Assembly (NCBI GenBank): GCA_963836265.1
Contig: CAWIIO010000002.1
Location: 434,001 to 498,000, forward strand
DNA length: 64,000 bases
Direction of reading: 5' to 3'
Origin: CAIWHR01 sp963836265
GTDB lineage: Bacteria; Pseudomonadota; Gammaproteobacteria; Burkholderiales; Casimicrobiaceae
Part shown: one piece after another, positions 18,710 to 27,305 of the stretch
Layout: every line of letters begins with the position of its first letter
Position numbering within the stretch: position 1 is the first letter of the stretch
Translations under genes and position numbers: made by a program
The notes under the pieces: generated by a model
Database searches by the model: none
What the model was told of the DNA's origin: nothing
What the model saw: the letters and a program-made list of their open reading frames with translations, nothing else

Positions 18710-18889
18710 ATGGTGTCAATCTGGTGGGTGGTTTTGGCCTTCGTGCTCGGCGGCTACGCCGGAATGCTCGTCTTCGCGCTGCTGAGCATGGCGCGACGAG
18801 AGGAAGCACAGGCCGTCAAGGCCAAGGAAATCGTGGAGCGCGATGGCCTGGGCCCGGTGCATCTGAAAGCGCACTGGGGCGCCGAGTAG
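18710..18889 (+). CDS. Small single-pass membrane protein, DUF3789-like
   Basis: A 59-residue protein. One transmembrane helix lies at residues about 3-24 (MVSIWWVVLAFVLGGYAGML), with a GGYAG motif in the helix. A charged amphipathic segment follows (ARREEAQAVKAKEI) and a short tail ends HWGAE. A strong GAGGGGG ribosome-binding site sits just upstream of the ATG, which supports real translation despite the small size. The Gly-rich helix recalls the DUF3789 family of tiny membrane proteins; function is unknown. It stands alone between ppdK and the heat-shock cluster. Confidence 0.65.
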   Translation: MVSIWWVVLAFVLGGYAGMLVFALLSMARREEAQAVKAKEIVERDGLGPVHLKAHWGAE

Positions 18890-19327
18890 CCCCAGTTCGC
18901 GCGCTGATTGTTATCCGGCCCGGCGGATCCCCGCCGGCCGCGCGAGCACCTCCGACCCGAAACGCGGGAGCGGGCGTGCAACGCGTCCCTCCATTCGCGG
19001 CCACCGACTCCCGGGCTCGGTAGGATCCCGGATGAGGTTGGCTCCTCGCCGGCGACCGGCGCGATTCACGCCGCCCGCCGATGCGGAAGGCCCCCTGGCC
19101 GTTGGCCCCCCGAGGCCTTCCGTCGTCATTGCGGCGCCGCAGGAAGGCCCCAACTCCAACGAAGCTTCCCGAGTTCGCTGCGCGCCCGCGACCCCATCGT
19201 CACGCGGCCGCGTGGCGATGCCGGCCATCGACCCATTGAAAATCGGCGGCCCGATCCATAAATCATCCAACGGTGGCGTCTTGGCGCGAGCCCTGGCGCT
19301 TGGCTCAACCGAAGAAAGGACTGCGCT
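18890..19327. other. Upstream region of the heat-shock cluster
   Basis: About 440 bases without a gene, ending at the first Hsp20 start. The last part holds a sigma-32-like sequence (listed separately). Apart from that I see no RNA gene or repeat. Confidence 0.45.
19235..19262 (+). promoter_or_regulatory. Possible heat-shock (sigma-32-like) promoter
   Basis: ATTGAAAA at about 19235-19242 resembles the sigma-32 -35 box (CTTGAAA). About 12 bases on, GATCCATAAA resembles the -10 box (CCCCATnT), with several mismatches. It lies about 70 bases before the first small heat-shock gene. Position and gene type make it reasonable, but the match is imperfect. Confidence 0.35.
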
Positions 19328-19768
19328 ATGTACCGATCCCTGTTTCCCCGCGATGTTTTTGCCGAGCTGGATCGCCTGCAGCGCGAGATGCAGGAGGCTT
19401 TCGACGTGTCCCCCAGCATCCGCGGCTTCGGGCGCGGCGGCTTCCCGGCGCTGAACGTCGGCGGCACGCCGCAATCCGTGGAGATCTACGCCTTTGCTCC
19501 GGGGCTCGATCCGTCCGCGCTGGAAGTGAACCTGGACCGAAGTCTGTTGACCATCGCCGGCGAGCGGCCGGCGAACCTGCCGTCCGCGGATGACGAAAAG
19601 GCCGCCGTGCACATCAACGAGCGGTTCGGCGGCCGGTTCCGGCGGGTGGTGAGCCTGTCCGACGACCTCGATCCCAATGGCGTCTCCGCCGACTACCGCG
19701 ACGGCGTGCTGCACATCAGCGTCAAGCGTCGCGAATCGGCGCAGCCGCGCCGCATCACCGTCCAATGA
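19328..19768 (+). CDS. Small heat-shock protein, Hsp20/alpha-crystallin family (first of two)
   Basis: A 146-residue cytoplasmic holdase chaperone. The N-terminus (MYRSLFPRDVFAELDRLQRE) is class-typical. The alpha-crystallin domain runs from about residue 40 to 137, with VEIYAFAPGLDPSALEVNLD and the closing GVLHISVKRRE. The C-terminal IxI/V-type anchor is RITVQ. Such proteins form oligomers that bind unfolding proteins without ATP. The second Hsp20 gene starts 15 bases downstream, so the two are translated from one mRNA and may form mixed oligomers, as known for paired bacterial sHsps. Confidence 0.93.
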   Translation: MYRSLFPRDVFAELDRLQREMQEAFDVSPSIRGFGRGGFPALNVGGTPQSVEIYAFAPGLDPSALEVNLDRSLLTIAGERPANLPSADDEKAAVHINERFGGRFRRVVSLSDDLDPNGVSADYRDGVLHISVKRRESAQPRRITVQ

Positions 19769-19783
19769 CCCGGAGGACCGATC

Positions 19784-20200
19784 ATGAACGACACGACTGC
19801 AGTCACCAGGAACGAGCAGGCGTCGCGCACCGATGCGGCGAGCCGCAACGAGGCGGCGCCGCGCAGCGAGGCGGCGCTGATGCCGCCGGTGGACGTGATC
19901 GAGGACGGCACCGGCATCACGCTGCGCGCCGACCTGCCGGGCGTCCCCAGGGACAAGCTCAGCCTGCACGTGGAGGCCGACACGCTGACGATCGAGGGCG
20001 AGGTGAGCTTCGCGATGCCGGAGGGCATGGAGGCGAACTACGCCGAGGTGAGCGTGCCCCGCTTCCGGCGGGTGTTCACGCTGTCCAAGGAGCTCGATAC
20101 CGCTAAGGTGTCCGCCGAGATCAAGAACGGGGTGCTCAACCTTCGCATTCCCAAGGCCGAGCACGCGCAACCGCGCCGGATCGAGGTCAAGGTGGCATGA
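19784..20200 (+). CDS. Small heat-shock protein, Hsp20/alpha-crystallin family (second of two)
   Basis: A 138-residue Hsp20 paralogue. Its N-terminal 30 residues are Ala/Arg/Glu-rich and low-complexity (ASRNEAAPRSEAAL), unlike the first copy. The alpha-crystallin domain spans about residues 34-130, with ITLRADLPGVPRDKLSLHVE, EVSVPRFRRVFTL and GVLNLRIPKAEHAQPRRI. A GGAGG site lies ahead of the ATG. The two copies differ clearly, so this is an older duplication or separate recruitment rather than a recent tandem repeat. Confidence 0.93.
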   Translation: MNDTTAVTRNEQASRTDAASRNEAAPRSEAALMPPVDVIEDGTGITLRADLPGVPRDKLSLHVEADTLTIEGEVSFAMPEGMEANYAEVSVPRFRRVFTLSKELDTAKVSAEIKNGVLNLRIPKAEHAQPRRIEVKVA

Positions 20201-20206
20201 GGTGAT

Positions 20207-20233
20207 CCGCCGCCCTTCGCGCGGGGGCGGCGG
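20207..20233 (+). terminator. GC-rich hairpin after the Hsp20 pair
   Basis: CCGCCGCCC at 20207-20215 pairs with GGGCGGCGG at 20225-20233 around a 9-base loop. There is no T-run after it, so it is more likely an attenuating or mRNA-protecting hairpin between hsp20 and the protease gene than a full terminator. Confidence 0.4.
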
Positions 20234-20271
20234 CCGTTGCCGGGCTCGGCGGTCTTGCCGGAAGCGCGAGC

Positions 20272-21351
20272 GTGCTTGAAACGCCCGCCGCGGCCGCCAT
20301 GTTCAACTCCATGCCCCTGGACCCGCCGGAAGTCGCCTCCATCGGAGCCACTGCGGCGGAAGGATTCGCGGCGGACGCCTCCGGATCGATTCCCGATGCG
20401 GCGTTGCACGACGCGTACTCGCGGGTCGTGACGGCGGTCGTCGCCCGCGTCGCGCCGGCGGTTGCCCACGTTCACGTCGCAGCACGACGCAGCGGGCGGG
20501 GCGCGCGACGGGGCGGCGCCGGCTCCGGCTTCCTCATCACGCCGGATGGGTATCTGCTCACCAACAGCCACGTGGCGGGCGATGCGAGCGCAATCGAAAT
20601 TACGCTCGCCGATGGCCGCAGCGCCGCCGCCGACGTCGTGGGCGACGACCCCGATTCCGATCTGGCGGTGCTCAAGGTTGCGACCAGAGACCTCGCGTGG
20701 CTGCGACTGGGCGACTCGGCGCGCGTCGTGGTCGGACAGGTGGCGATCGCGATCGGCAGTCCCTACGGATTCCAGCATTCGGTGACGGCGGGGATCGTCA
20801 GCGCGTTGGGGCGCTCGATGCGCGCACAGACGGGCCGGCTCCTCGACAACGTGCTGCAGACCGATGCGGCGCTGAACCCCGGCAACTCGGGCGGGCCGCT
20901 CGTCGACTCGCGCGGCGAGGTGATCGGCGTCAACACTGCGGTGATCCTCCCGGCGCAGGGGATCTGCTTCGCCATCGCTGCCTCCACTGCCGAGCGCGTG
21001 ACGATTGCGCTGATTCGCGAGGGCCGGGTGCGGCGGGCGTGGCTTGGCGTCGGCGGGCAGACGATGCCGTTGCCGCGCCGCGTCGTCCGCCATTTCGATC
21101 TGGCGCGCGAAACAGGGGTGCGCATCGAGTCGGTCGAGAGCGATTCACCGGCTACCGCCGCCGGCCTCGAGCGCGGCGACGTGGTTGTCGCCCTCGACGG
21201 GGCGCCGGTCGCCGACGTCGACGATCTGCAGCGCGCGCTCGGTGCCGAGGCGATCGGCCGCGAAACGACACTGGTGGTGCTGCGGCGCGATCGCAAGCTC
21301 GCGCTTGCGGCGGTGCCGCGCGAGCGTGCCGCCCGTCAGCCAAGGCGCTGA
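20272..21351 (+). CDS. HtrA/DegP-like serine protease with one PDZ domain
   Basis: A 359-residue trypsin-like protease. Catalytic triad residues are visible: His in LLTNSHVAGD, Asp in DDPDSDLAVLK and Ser in NPGNSGGPLVD. A PDZ domain follows at about residues 255-345 (GVRIESVESDSPATAAGLER). HtrA proteins usually work in the periplasm, but here the N-terminus (MLETPAAAAMFNSMPLDPP) shows no signal peptide or anchor, so it may be cytoplasmic or its true start may be misplaced. GTG 20272 is used; ATG 20299 is an alternative. It follows two Hsp20 genes by 71 bases, suggesting a holdase-plus-protease stress cluster. Confidence 0.88.
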   Translation: MLETPAAAAMFNSMPLDPPEVASIGATAAEGFAADASGSIPDAALHDAYSRVVTAVVARVAPAVAHVHVAARRSGRGARRGGAGSGFLITPDGYLLTNSHVAGDASAIEITLADGRSAAADVVGDDPDSDLAVLKVATRDLAWLRLGDSARVVVGQVAIAIGSPYGFQHSVTAGIVSALGRSMRAQTGRLLDNVLQTDAALNPGNSGGPLVDSRGEVIGVNTAVILPAQGICFAIAASTAERVTIALIREGRVRRAWLGVGGQTMPLPRRVVRHFDLARETGVRIESVESDSPATAAGLERGDVVVALDGAPVADVDDLQRALGAEAIGRETTLVVLRRDRKLALAAVPRERAARQPRR

Positions 21352-21435
21352 GGCGCGGCGCGCGACTGCAGCGCCCTATGCAACCGCGCGGTTCTATGGA
21401 ACAATCGGGGCAACTAAATATTCGGGGTGACCGCG

Positions 21436-21999
21436 ATGCTGGACCGCGACGGTTATCGCCCGAACGTTGCCATTGTCATCGTCAACGCGAAGAACCAGGT
21501 CTTCTGGGGTAAACGGATCCGCGAGCACTCGTGGCAATTTCCGCAGGGCGGCATCAATTCCGGTGAGACGCCCGAACGGGCGCTGTACCGGGAGTTGCAC
21601 GAGGAAGTCGGGCTTTCGCCGAACCACGTCAGGATCCTGGGTCGCACGCGAGACTGGCTGCGTTACGAGGTGCCGCAGCACTGGGTGAAGCGCGAATACC
21701 GCGGCAGCTACCGCGGGCAGAAGCAAATCTGGTATCTGCTGCGGCTCGTCGGCCGCGACACCGACGTCAAGCTCCGCGCGAGCCAGCATCCCGAGTTCGA
21801 CGCCTGGCGCTGGCATGAGTACTGGGTGCCGCTCGAGACCGTGATCGAGTTCAAGCGCGAAGTCTATCGGCGCGGGCTCACCGAGCTCGAGCGCTACCTG
21901 CACGTGCGGCCGCAGACGCGGCGCGAGCGCCTGTACGGCTTCCCGCATCCGGTGATGCCGCCGTCGTATGCCGATCCGCCGTCGCGCAACGGCGACTGA
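21436..21999 (+). CDS. rppH: RNA pyrophosphohydrolase
   Basis: A 187-residue Nudix hydrolase (NudH/YgdP) that removes pyrophosphate from the 5' triphosphate of mRNA and so triggers RNase E decay. It starts MLDRDGYRPNVAIVIVN, and the Nudix box is GGINSGETPERALYRELHEEVGL in pattern (GxxxGE...REVGEE). Family marks FWGKRIREHSWQFPQGG and WLRYEVPQHW are present. Start at 21436 has a good GGGGTGA site. The GTG at 21427 is less likely. The Pro-rich C-terminal tail is slightly longer than in E. coli. Confidence 0.93.
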   Translation: MLDRDGYRPNVAIVIVNAKNQVFWGKRIREHSWQFPQGGINSGETPERALYRELHEEVGLSPNHVRILGRTRDWLRYEVPQHWVKREYRGSYRGQKQIWYLLRLVGRDTDVKLRASQHPEFDAWRWHEYWVPLETVIEFKREVYRRGLTELERYLHVRPQTRRERLYGFPHPVMPPSYADPPSRNGD

Positions 22000-22054
22000 A
22001 ACCGCTGGGGCGAGGACACGGCAAAGCGATCGGGCCGCGCAGCCAATCTTGACG

Positions 22055-22477
22055 CTAGCGGCACTCGCCTATCCGGCGCGCCGACCACACCATCGTCAGC
22101 GCGATCGCGGGACCGTTGCCGGCTTGCGTCGTGGCGGTCACCTTGCCGTCATAACGTGTCGCCGCGATCTTGAATTCCGCAGTCCCGCGCAAGCTTTCGT
22201 TCCCGGCGGTGCACACGAACGCGTAGCTGGTCGCCGCGGCGTCGATCACGACGTTGGAGAGCCGGCAATCGCCACCGGGTCGCGGCATCGATTTCGTCCC
22301 GTCGTCGATTTCCCGTTGCGTGATGCAGTCGCGATCGGTCGACTCGACCGGCACCCGGCCGGCGCGCGCGATCGTGACCGTGGACTCCCACATTCCCGGC
22401 TGCATCGGCGAGGCGGCCCGGGCCGCCGCCGGCAGCAGGAGCGCTGCCGCCGCGGCGATGAGCGCGCTTCGCGTCAC
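22055..22477 (-). CDS. DUF3617 secreted protein
   Basis: A 140-residue exported protein. A GTG start at 22477 overlaps the stop of the upstream Yip1 gene (GTGA), giving translational coupling. The signal peptide is TRSALIAAAAALLLPAAARA. The mature protein contains PGMWESTVTI near its N-terminus and four Cys residues that could form two disulfides. This layout (signal, PGLWE-like motif, paired Cys) is typical of DUF3617 proteins of proteobacteria, whose function is unknown. The longer frame reaching back to 22987 is a shadow of the Yip1 gene. Confidence 0.8.
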   Translation of the reverse strand: MTRSALIAAAAALLLPAAARAASPMQPGMWESTVTIARAGRVPVESTDRDCITQREIDDGTKSMPRPGGDCRLSNVVIDAAATSYAFVCTAGNESLRGTAEFKIAATRYDGKVTATTQAGNGPAIALTMVWSARRIGECR

Positions 22478-23037
22478 CGCCACATGCCCATGCCGCCCGT
22501 GCCCGCCATGCCCCCGACCATCGCCGAGGTCAGGACAATGCCGAGCAGCACCCACAAGACGACCACGCAGATGACGACGACGATCGTGTACCCGACGGCC
22601 TTGTCGGCCGTCGACTTCTTGAGCACGGGGGCGCCGAGATAGAACGTGTAGAGCGAGTAGATCCCCGCCAGCAGGCCGATGACGCCGCCGACGTAGGGAA
22701 GCAGGTAGAAAATGCCCGCGATCCACGCCGCAGTATAAGAATACGCGACGAGCTTCAGCGACTGGACGAAATTCTTCTCCCCGCCGAACGACGGCGCCAG
22801 CGCGTCGGCGATCAGCGTCACGACGAAGACCACGCCCAGCGCGAGCACATAGCTCAGAACGGCTCCCGCCGCGATCGGCACGCCGCCGCGAATGGCCAGC
22901 GCAACCGGGCCGATCGCGGCGAGGATCAGCACGTAGCCGACGAAGATCGACTGGGTGGTCGCGGTCTCCTCCGCGATCTTCGGCCATTCGGTCTTGGGCG
23001 CGAGGAGAATGTTCTTGACGCGTTCGACCAGTCCCAT
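22474..23037 (-). CDS. Yip1-domain membrane protein
   Basis: A 187-residue inner-membrane protein with about five helices, starting MGLVERVKNILLAPKTEWPK. This N-terminus (short amphipathic helix and 'P..EWP.I..E') is the hallmark of bacterial Yip1 proteins. Helices include IFVGYVLILAAIGPVALAI, YVLALGVVFVVTLIADAL and IVVVICVVVLWVLLGIVL. The C-terminus is Gly/Met-rich. Function in bacteria is unknown. It is coupled to the DUF3617 gene by a 4-base overlap. Confidence 0.88.
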   Translation of the reverse strand: MGLVERVKNILLAPKTEWPKIAEETATTQSIFVGYVLILAAIGPVALAIRGGVPIAAGAVLSYVLALGVVFVVTLIADALAPSFGGEKNFVQSLKLVAYSYTAAWIAGIFYLLPYVGGVIGLLAGIYSLYTFYLGAPVLKKSTADKAVGYTIVVVICVVVLWVLLGIVLTSAMVGGMAGTGGMGMWR

Positions 23038-23172
23038 GGCGTTGCCCCCTTTGCGAGATGGATTCGAGCGTGATGCGGCAGCGCGGCTCGCGGCCCGGTG
23101 GACCGGGTGCGCCGATTTTTCGACCCGAGGCAGTTTAGGACAACCGCCCCGGCGTGTCGAACCATGTGCCGG

Positions 23173-24291
23173 TCAGAGCACCACCAGATTGCTTCGGTGA
23201 ATGAGCTCCGGTTCGTCGACATAGCCCAGAATCGCCTCGATCTCCGAGGACGGCTTGCGCAGGATGCGCGCGGTCTCCTGCGCGCTGTAGTTGACAAGGC
23301 CGCGAGCGATCTCGCGGCCGTCGGCGTCGATGCAGCCGACGACTTCGCCGCGCTCGAACTCGCCGGTGACGCGGACGACGCCGATCGGCAACAGGCTCTT
23401 TCCGTCGCGCTGCAGCGCGCGGACGGCGCCGGCGTCGAGCGTCAGCCGTCCGGCAAGCTGCACGTGGTCGGCGAGCCACTGCTTGCGGGCGCCGAGCGAG
23501 GCGGGCTCCGCCGCCAACATGGTGCCGATTTCCTCGCCGGCCGCAAGGCGCACGAGCACCTCGTCATCGCGTCCCGACGCGATGATCGTCGCCGCACCCG
23601 AACGCGCCGCCCGTTTCGCCGCGAGCACCTTGGTCAGCATGCCGCCGCGCCCGACCGCGCTGCCCGCGCCGCCGGCCATCGCCTCGAGCTTCGGGTCGCC
23701 GGCGCGCGCGTGGCGCACGAGCGAAGCCGCGGGGTCGAGGCGCGGATCGGCGGTGTAGAGTCCCTGCTGATCGGTGAGCAGCACGAGCACGTCCGCCTCG
23801 ATCAGGTTCGTCACGAGCGCGCCGAGCGTGTCGTTGTCGCCGAAGCGGATCTCGTCGGTGGTCACCGTATCGTTCTCGTTGATGATGGGGATCACGTCGA
23901 GCAGGAGCAGGGTGAGCAGCGTCGAGCGCGCGTTGAGGTAGCGCCGCCGGTCGGCCAGGTCGTCGTGGGTGAGCAGGATTTGCGCCGTGCGCAGCCCGAA
24001 CTTCGCGAACGCCGATTCGTAGGCTTGCACGAGCCCCATCTGCCCGACTGCCGCGGCGGCCTGCAATTCGTGCATTGCCCGCGGCCGCGGGCTCCAGCCG
24101 AGGCGCCTGATTCCCTCGGCGATCGCGCCCGACGACACCAGCGCCGTTTGCTTGCCGCGGCGTTTGAGAGCGGCGATTTGCGCCGCCCAGCGGCCGACGG
24201 CCGCGTGGTCGAGCCCGCGCCCGTCATTGGTGACGAGCGAGGAGCCCACCTTGACGACGACGCGGGCGGCGGAGGCGACGGACATGCTCAT
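23173..24291 (-). CDS. proB: Glutamate 5-kinase
   Basis: A 372-residue enzyme that phosphorylates L-glutamate in the first step of proline synthesis. The amino-acid-kinase domain covers residues about 8-260: VVVKVGSSLVTNDGRGLD, VSSGAIAEG, IPIINENDTV and GRGGMLTKVLAAK. A C-terminal PUA domain (about 280-365) is present, as in E. coli ProB. It lies downstream of obgE on the same strand with a 108-base gap, the common betaproteobacterial order. proA is not in the window. Confidence 0.95.
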   Translation of the reverse strand: MSMSVASAARVVVKVGSSLVTNDGRGLDHAAVGRWAAQIAALKRRGKQTALVSSGAIAEGIRRLGWSPRPRAMHELQAAAAVGQMGLVQAYESAFAKFGLRTAQILLTHDDLADRRRYLNARSTLLTLLLLDVIPIINENDTVTTDEIRFGDNDTLGALVTNLIEADVLVLLTDQQGLYTADPRLDPAASLVRHARAGDPKLEAMAGGAGSAVGRGGMLTKVLAAKRAARSGAATIIASGRDDEVLVRLAAGEEIGTMLAAEPASLGARKQWLADHVQLAGRLTLDAGAVRALQRDGKSLLPIGVVRVTGEFERGEVVGCIDADGREIARGLVNYSAQETARILRKPSSEIEAILGYVDEPELIHRSNLVVL

Positions 24292-24399
24292 GTTGGAGTG
24301 CGCGGGTCTGCGCTTCGAAAAGCTTAACCCACGGAGGGCGCGGAAACCACCGAAAAACCAGCCGGAGAATACTTCGTGACGCTGCGCGCCGGGCGTGGT

Positions 24400-25446
24400 T
24401 CAGATCGTTTCGATGGGCTCGCGCCTCTCCGTTGTCCGATGCGTATCGAGCCACTCCTGGATCGCGAAGACGACGTCGCGGCAGCCCTCGCCGTTCACGG
24501 CGGCGATCGCGAACACCGGCCCTTTCCAGCGGTACGCCTTGACGAACGCCTTGATGCGCGCGGCGCGTTCGCCGGCGGCAATCAGGTCGATCTTGTTGAG
24601 CACCAGCCAGCGCGGCTTGTCGTGCAGCGCAGCGTCGTAGCGCTTGAGCTCGCCGACGATCGCGCGCGCGTCGCGAACCGGATCGGCGGCGGGATCGAAC
24701 GGCGCCAGATCGACGATGTGCAGCAGCAGCCGCGTTCGCTGCAGGTGTCGCAGGAACTGATGACCGAGTCCGGCGCCGTCGGCCGCGCCTTCGATCAACC
24801 CGGGGATATCGGCGAGCACGAAGCTGCGGTTCGCGTCGGTGCGCACGACGCCGAGATTGGGCGCGAGCGTCGTGAACGGGTAGCCGGCGACCTTCGGCCG
24901 CGCCGCGGACACCGCGCGGATCAACGTGCTCTTGCCGGCGTTGGGCATCCCGAGCAGCCCCACGTCCGCCAGCACTCTGAGCTCGAGGTTGAGCCGCCGT
25001 CGCTCGCCTTCTTCGCCGAAGGTGAACTGCCGCGGCGCGCGATTCGTGCTCGACTTGAAATGCAGATTGCCGAGCCCGCCCTTGCCGCCCTTCGCGAGCA
25101 GCGCCCGCTGGCCGTCCGCGGCGAGGTCGGCCACGAGCTCGCCAGTGTCGGCATCGGTGATCACGGTGCCGACGGGCACGCGCAGGTAGACGTCGTCGGC
25201 GCCGCGCCCGTACTGGTCGGCGCCGCGGCCGTTCTCGCCTCGTTTGGCGCGATGGATGCGCGCATAGCGGTAGTCGATCAGCGTGTTGATGTTGCGGTCG
25301 GCGTCCGCGTAGATGCTGCCGCCGTGACCGCCATCGCCGCCGTCGGGGCCGCCGCGCGGCACGTATTTCTCGCGCCGGAACGACGCCGAGCCGTTGCCGC
25401 CGTCGCCGGCCACGACTTCGATCTTCGCTTCGTCGACGAATTTCAC
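24400..25446 (-). CDS. obgE: Obg-family GTPase
   Basis: A 348-residue ribosome-associated GTPase, essential in most bacteria and involved in 50S assembly and the stringent response. The Gly-rich OBG fold covers residues 1-158 (MKFVDEAKIEVVAGDGGNGS). The G domain has P-loop GMPNAGKSTLIRAV, switch ADIPGLIEGAADGAGLGH and NKIDL. There is no long C-terminal extension. Its ATG overlaps the stop of the upstream glycosyltransferase gene by 4 bases. The usual upstream neighbours rplU-rpmA are absent and replaced by that glycosyltransferase. Confidence 0.96.
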   Translation of the reverse strand: MKFVDEAKIEVVAGDGGNGSASFRREKYVPRGGPDGGDGGHGGSIYADADRNINTLIDYRYARIHRAKRGENGRGADQYGRGADDVYLRVPVGTVITDADTGELVADLAADGQRALLAKGGKGGLGNLHFKSSTNRAPRQFTFGEEGERRRLNLELRVLADVGLLGMPNAGKSTLIRAVSAARPKVAGYPFTTLAPNLGVVRTDANRSFVLADIPGLIEGAADGAGLGHQFLRHLQRTRLLLHIVDLAPFDPAADPVRDARAIVGELKRYDAALHDKPRWLVLNKIDLIAAGERAARIKAFVKAYRWKGPVFAIAAVNGEGCRDVVFAIQEWLDTHRTTERREPIETI

Positions 25447-27137
25447 GGCGCGACCTTGCGATAAAGCGCGAAGCGCTCGGTGTCATCGCCGCGGCGGTGG
25501 CCTTCCCACACGAGGGCCCAGCCGGCGGGCGCCGCCGGCAATGCCTCGACGCGTCCGTACTGAACGATGAGCGTGCGGCAGTCGTGGTCCGGACTCGTCT
25601 CGTCGCGGACGGTGGCGAGATGCGCGAAATACGCGAAGAGCGCGCGCTGCGACTCGCCCAGGTTGCGGCTCGCCACGCAGCCTTCCCGCGGCAGCAGCGG
25701 GGCCAGCGCGTCGGCGACGTAGCGATAGCTGCGGCGCGAATCGAGGTACGGCAGCCAGATCGTCGAGTAGAGCCCCCAGAGCAGCGTCATTCCGGCGGCC
25801 CAGTTGAGCACTGCGCGCCGGTTCGAGCGCCGCGCGGGCCGCACCAGCACGACCCACAGCAGGGTCAGGAATACCGAGACCAGGATCGGCAACCATTTCG
25901 GCACCGGCCGGTAACCGGTCGTCGTGTCGCGGAACAGCGCGGCGACGGCGGGCGTCATGCCGATCCGCCACGCGTCCACCCAAAGCCACCAGACGAGCGC
26001 CGCGAGCAGTCCGAAGGTGAGGATTCCGAACCAGTCGAGCGCGCCCGAGAAGCCTCGACTCAGCGTGTCGATTTCGAGCGCGCCCAGCAGCGACAGCGGC
26101 AGCAGCAGCGGCATCAGGTAGGTAAGCTTCGGCTCGGACATGACGGCGATCGCGGCGACGATCACGACGGCGAGCGTCCCCGGAAGGATGACGGCGGGCG
26201 CGGCAAGGCCGCCGTTGAAGCCACGGCCGCGCATCCACAGCGTCCACAGGGCGAGCGGCAACGCGGGCCACGTGTACCAGGGAAGATTCTTCACCAGGAA
26301 CATCGGATCGATCGACCCTGACGCGGAGAGCGGCGCGAACCAGTCGCCCACGGACTGGTCGGCCCACCATAGCGAAAGATGGGCGGGATCGCGGATGGCG
26401 AGCGCGACCGGCCACGCGGCACACGACGGCAACGCGACGGCCAGCGCAACGGCGATCGTCACCGCGTAGCGGCGGGTGCGCCACGCCCGGAACGCCGCCG
26501 GCAGGACTGCCGCCGTGGCCACCAGCCAGAGCGGTCCCATGAGCCCGTGCGACAGGAAGGCGATGGCAACGCCGAGCCCGAGGCACGCGCCGCCGGCCGC
26601 GGTGCGGCGAAGCGCCAGCGCGAAGCCGTAGCTCGCCGTCGCGACCCCGAGCAGGAGGCCCAGCTCCGGCGAGAGCTGATGCGCGCGGTCCCACAAGCCG
26701 ACCGAGCCCACGAACACCAGCACCGGCATCCAGCGGAACGTTGCGCCGATGAGCTCGCGGCCCGTCATCGCGAGCAGGAGCAGCGTCGCTCCGAGCATGA
26801 TGCCCGCGGCGATCCGCGCCGCATCGTGCATCGGCAGCACGCCGGAAAGCAGCGTGGTCGTCGCCGCGGCGGCGACATACACGAGCGGCGGGTGATCGAT
26901 ATACGGTTCGCCGGCAAGCCGTGGCGCCAGAAGGTCGCCGCCGCGAACCATTTCGTAGGCAACGCCGAACGCCGTGGCGTCCTCGGTCTTCCAGGGGTCG
27001 TGACCGATCAGACCCAACATCACCCACGCGCCGCACAGGACGACGAGCCCCAGCTGCTTCAGCGCACGGTACGGGCCGGAAGGACTCAGCGCTCGGCTGC
27101 CGTCGCGCACATCGGACACGGTTGCGAGTCGGGCCAT
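25443..27137 (-). CDS. GT39-family (PMT/ArnT-like) membrane glycosyltransferase
   Basis: A 564-residue multi-pass inner-membrane protein with about a dozen helices. The N-terminal catalytic acidic pair is in HDPWKTEDATAFGVAYEM, and GEPYIDHPPLVYVAAA follows in the first periplasmic loop; both are typical of ArnT/PMT (PF13231/PF02366) enzymes. These transfer sugars or aminoarabinose from polyprenyl-phosphate to lipid A or proteins. A short periplasmic C-terminal domain is present (EGCVASRNLGESQRALFAYF). The donor and acceptor cannot be assigned. It overlaps obgE by 4 bases, so the two are translationally coupled. Confidence 0.88.
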   Translation of the reverse strand: MARLATVSDVRDGSRALSPSGPYRALKQLGLVVLCGAWVMLGLIGHDPWKTEDATAFGVAYEMVRGGDLLAPRLAGEPYIDHPPLVYVAAAATTTLLSGVLPMHDAARIAAGIMLGATLLLLAMTGRELIGATFRWMPVLVFVGSVGLWDRAHQLSPELGLLLGVATASYGFALALRRTAAGGACLGLGVAIAFLSHGLMGPLWLVATAAVLPAAFRAWRTRRYAVTIAVALAVALPSCAAWPVALAIRDPAHLSLWWADQSVGDWFAPLSASGSIDPMFLVKNLPWYTWPALPLALWTLWMRGRGFNGGLAAPAVILPGTLAVVIVAAIAVMSEPKLTYLMPLLLPLSLLGALEIDTLSRGFSGALDWFGILTFGLLAALVWWLWVDAWRIGMTPAVAALFRDTTTGYRPVPKWLPILVSVFLTLLWVVLVRPARRSNRRAVLNWAAGMTLLWGLYSTIWLPYLDSRRSYRYVADALAPLLPREGCVASRNLGESQRALFAYFAHLATVRDETSPDHDCRTLIVQYGRVEALPAAPAGWALVWEGHRRGDDTERFALYRKVAP

Positions 27138-27190
27138 GGCGGCGTCGGGGTGGGCGCTATGGATCGCGGGGACAAGGCTTTTTGCACGGG

Positions 27191-27219
27191 GAAAGAAAAA
27201 GGCAGCCGAAGCTGCCTTT
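27191..27219 (-). terminator. Rho-independent terminator of rpmE
   Basis: On the minus strand AAAGGCAGC pairs with GCTGCCTTT around a 4-base loop, followed by TTTTTCTTTC. A 9-bp stem plus T-tract downstream of rpmE is a classic terminator. Confidence 0.88.
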
Positions 27220-27305
27220 CTCGTTCGGGGCGCCGAGCAGGGCCTGCCCCTCGCATTGTCGCTCGTTTCCGCGCGCTTGGGAGACCTGTTGGGTCCGACC
27301 GGCTC

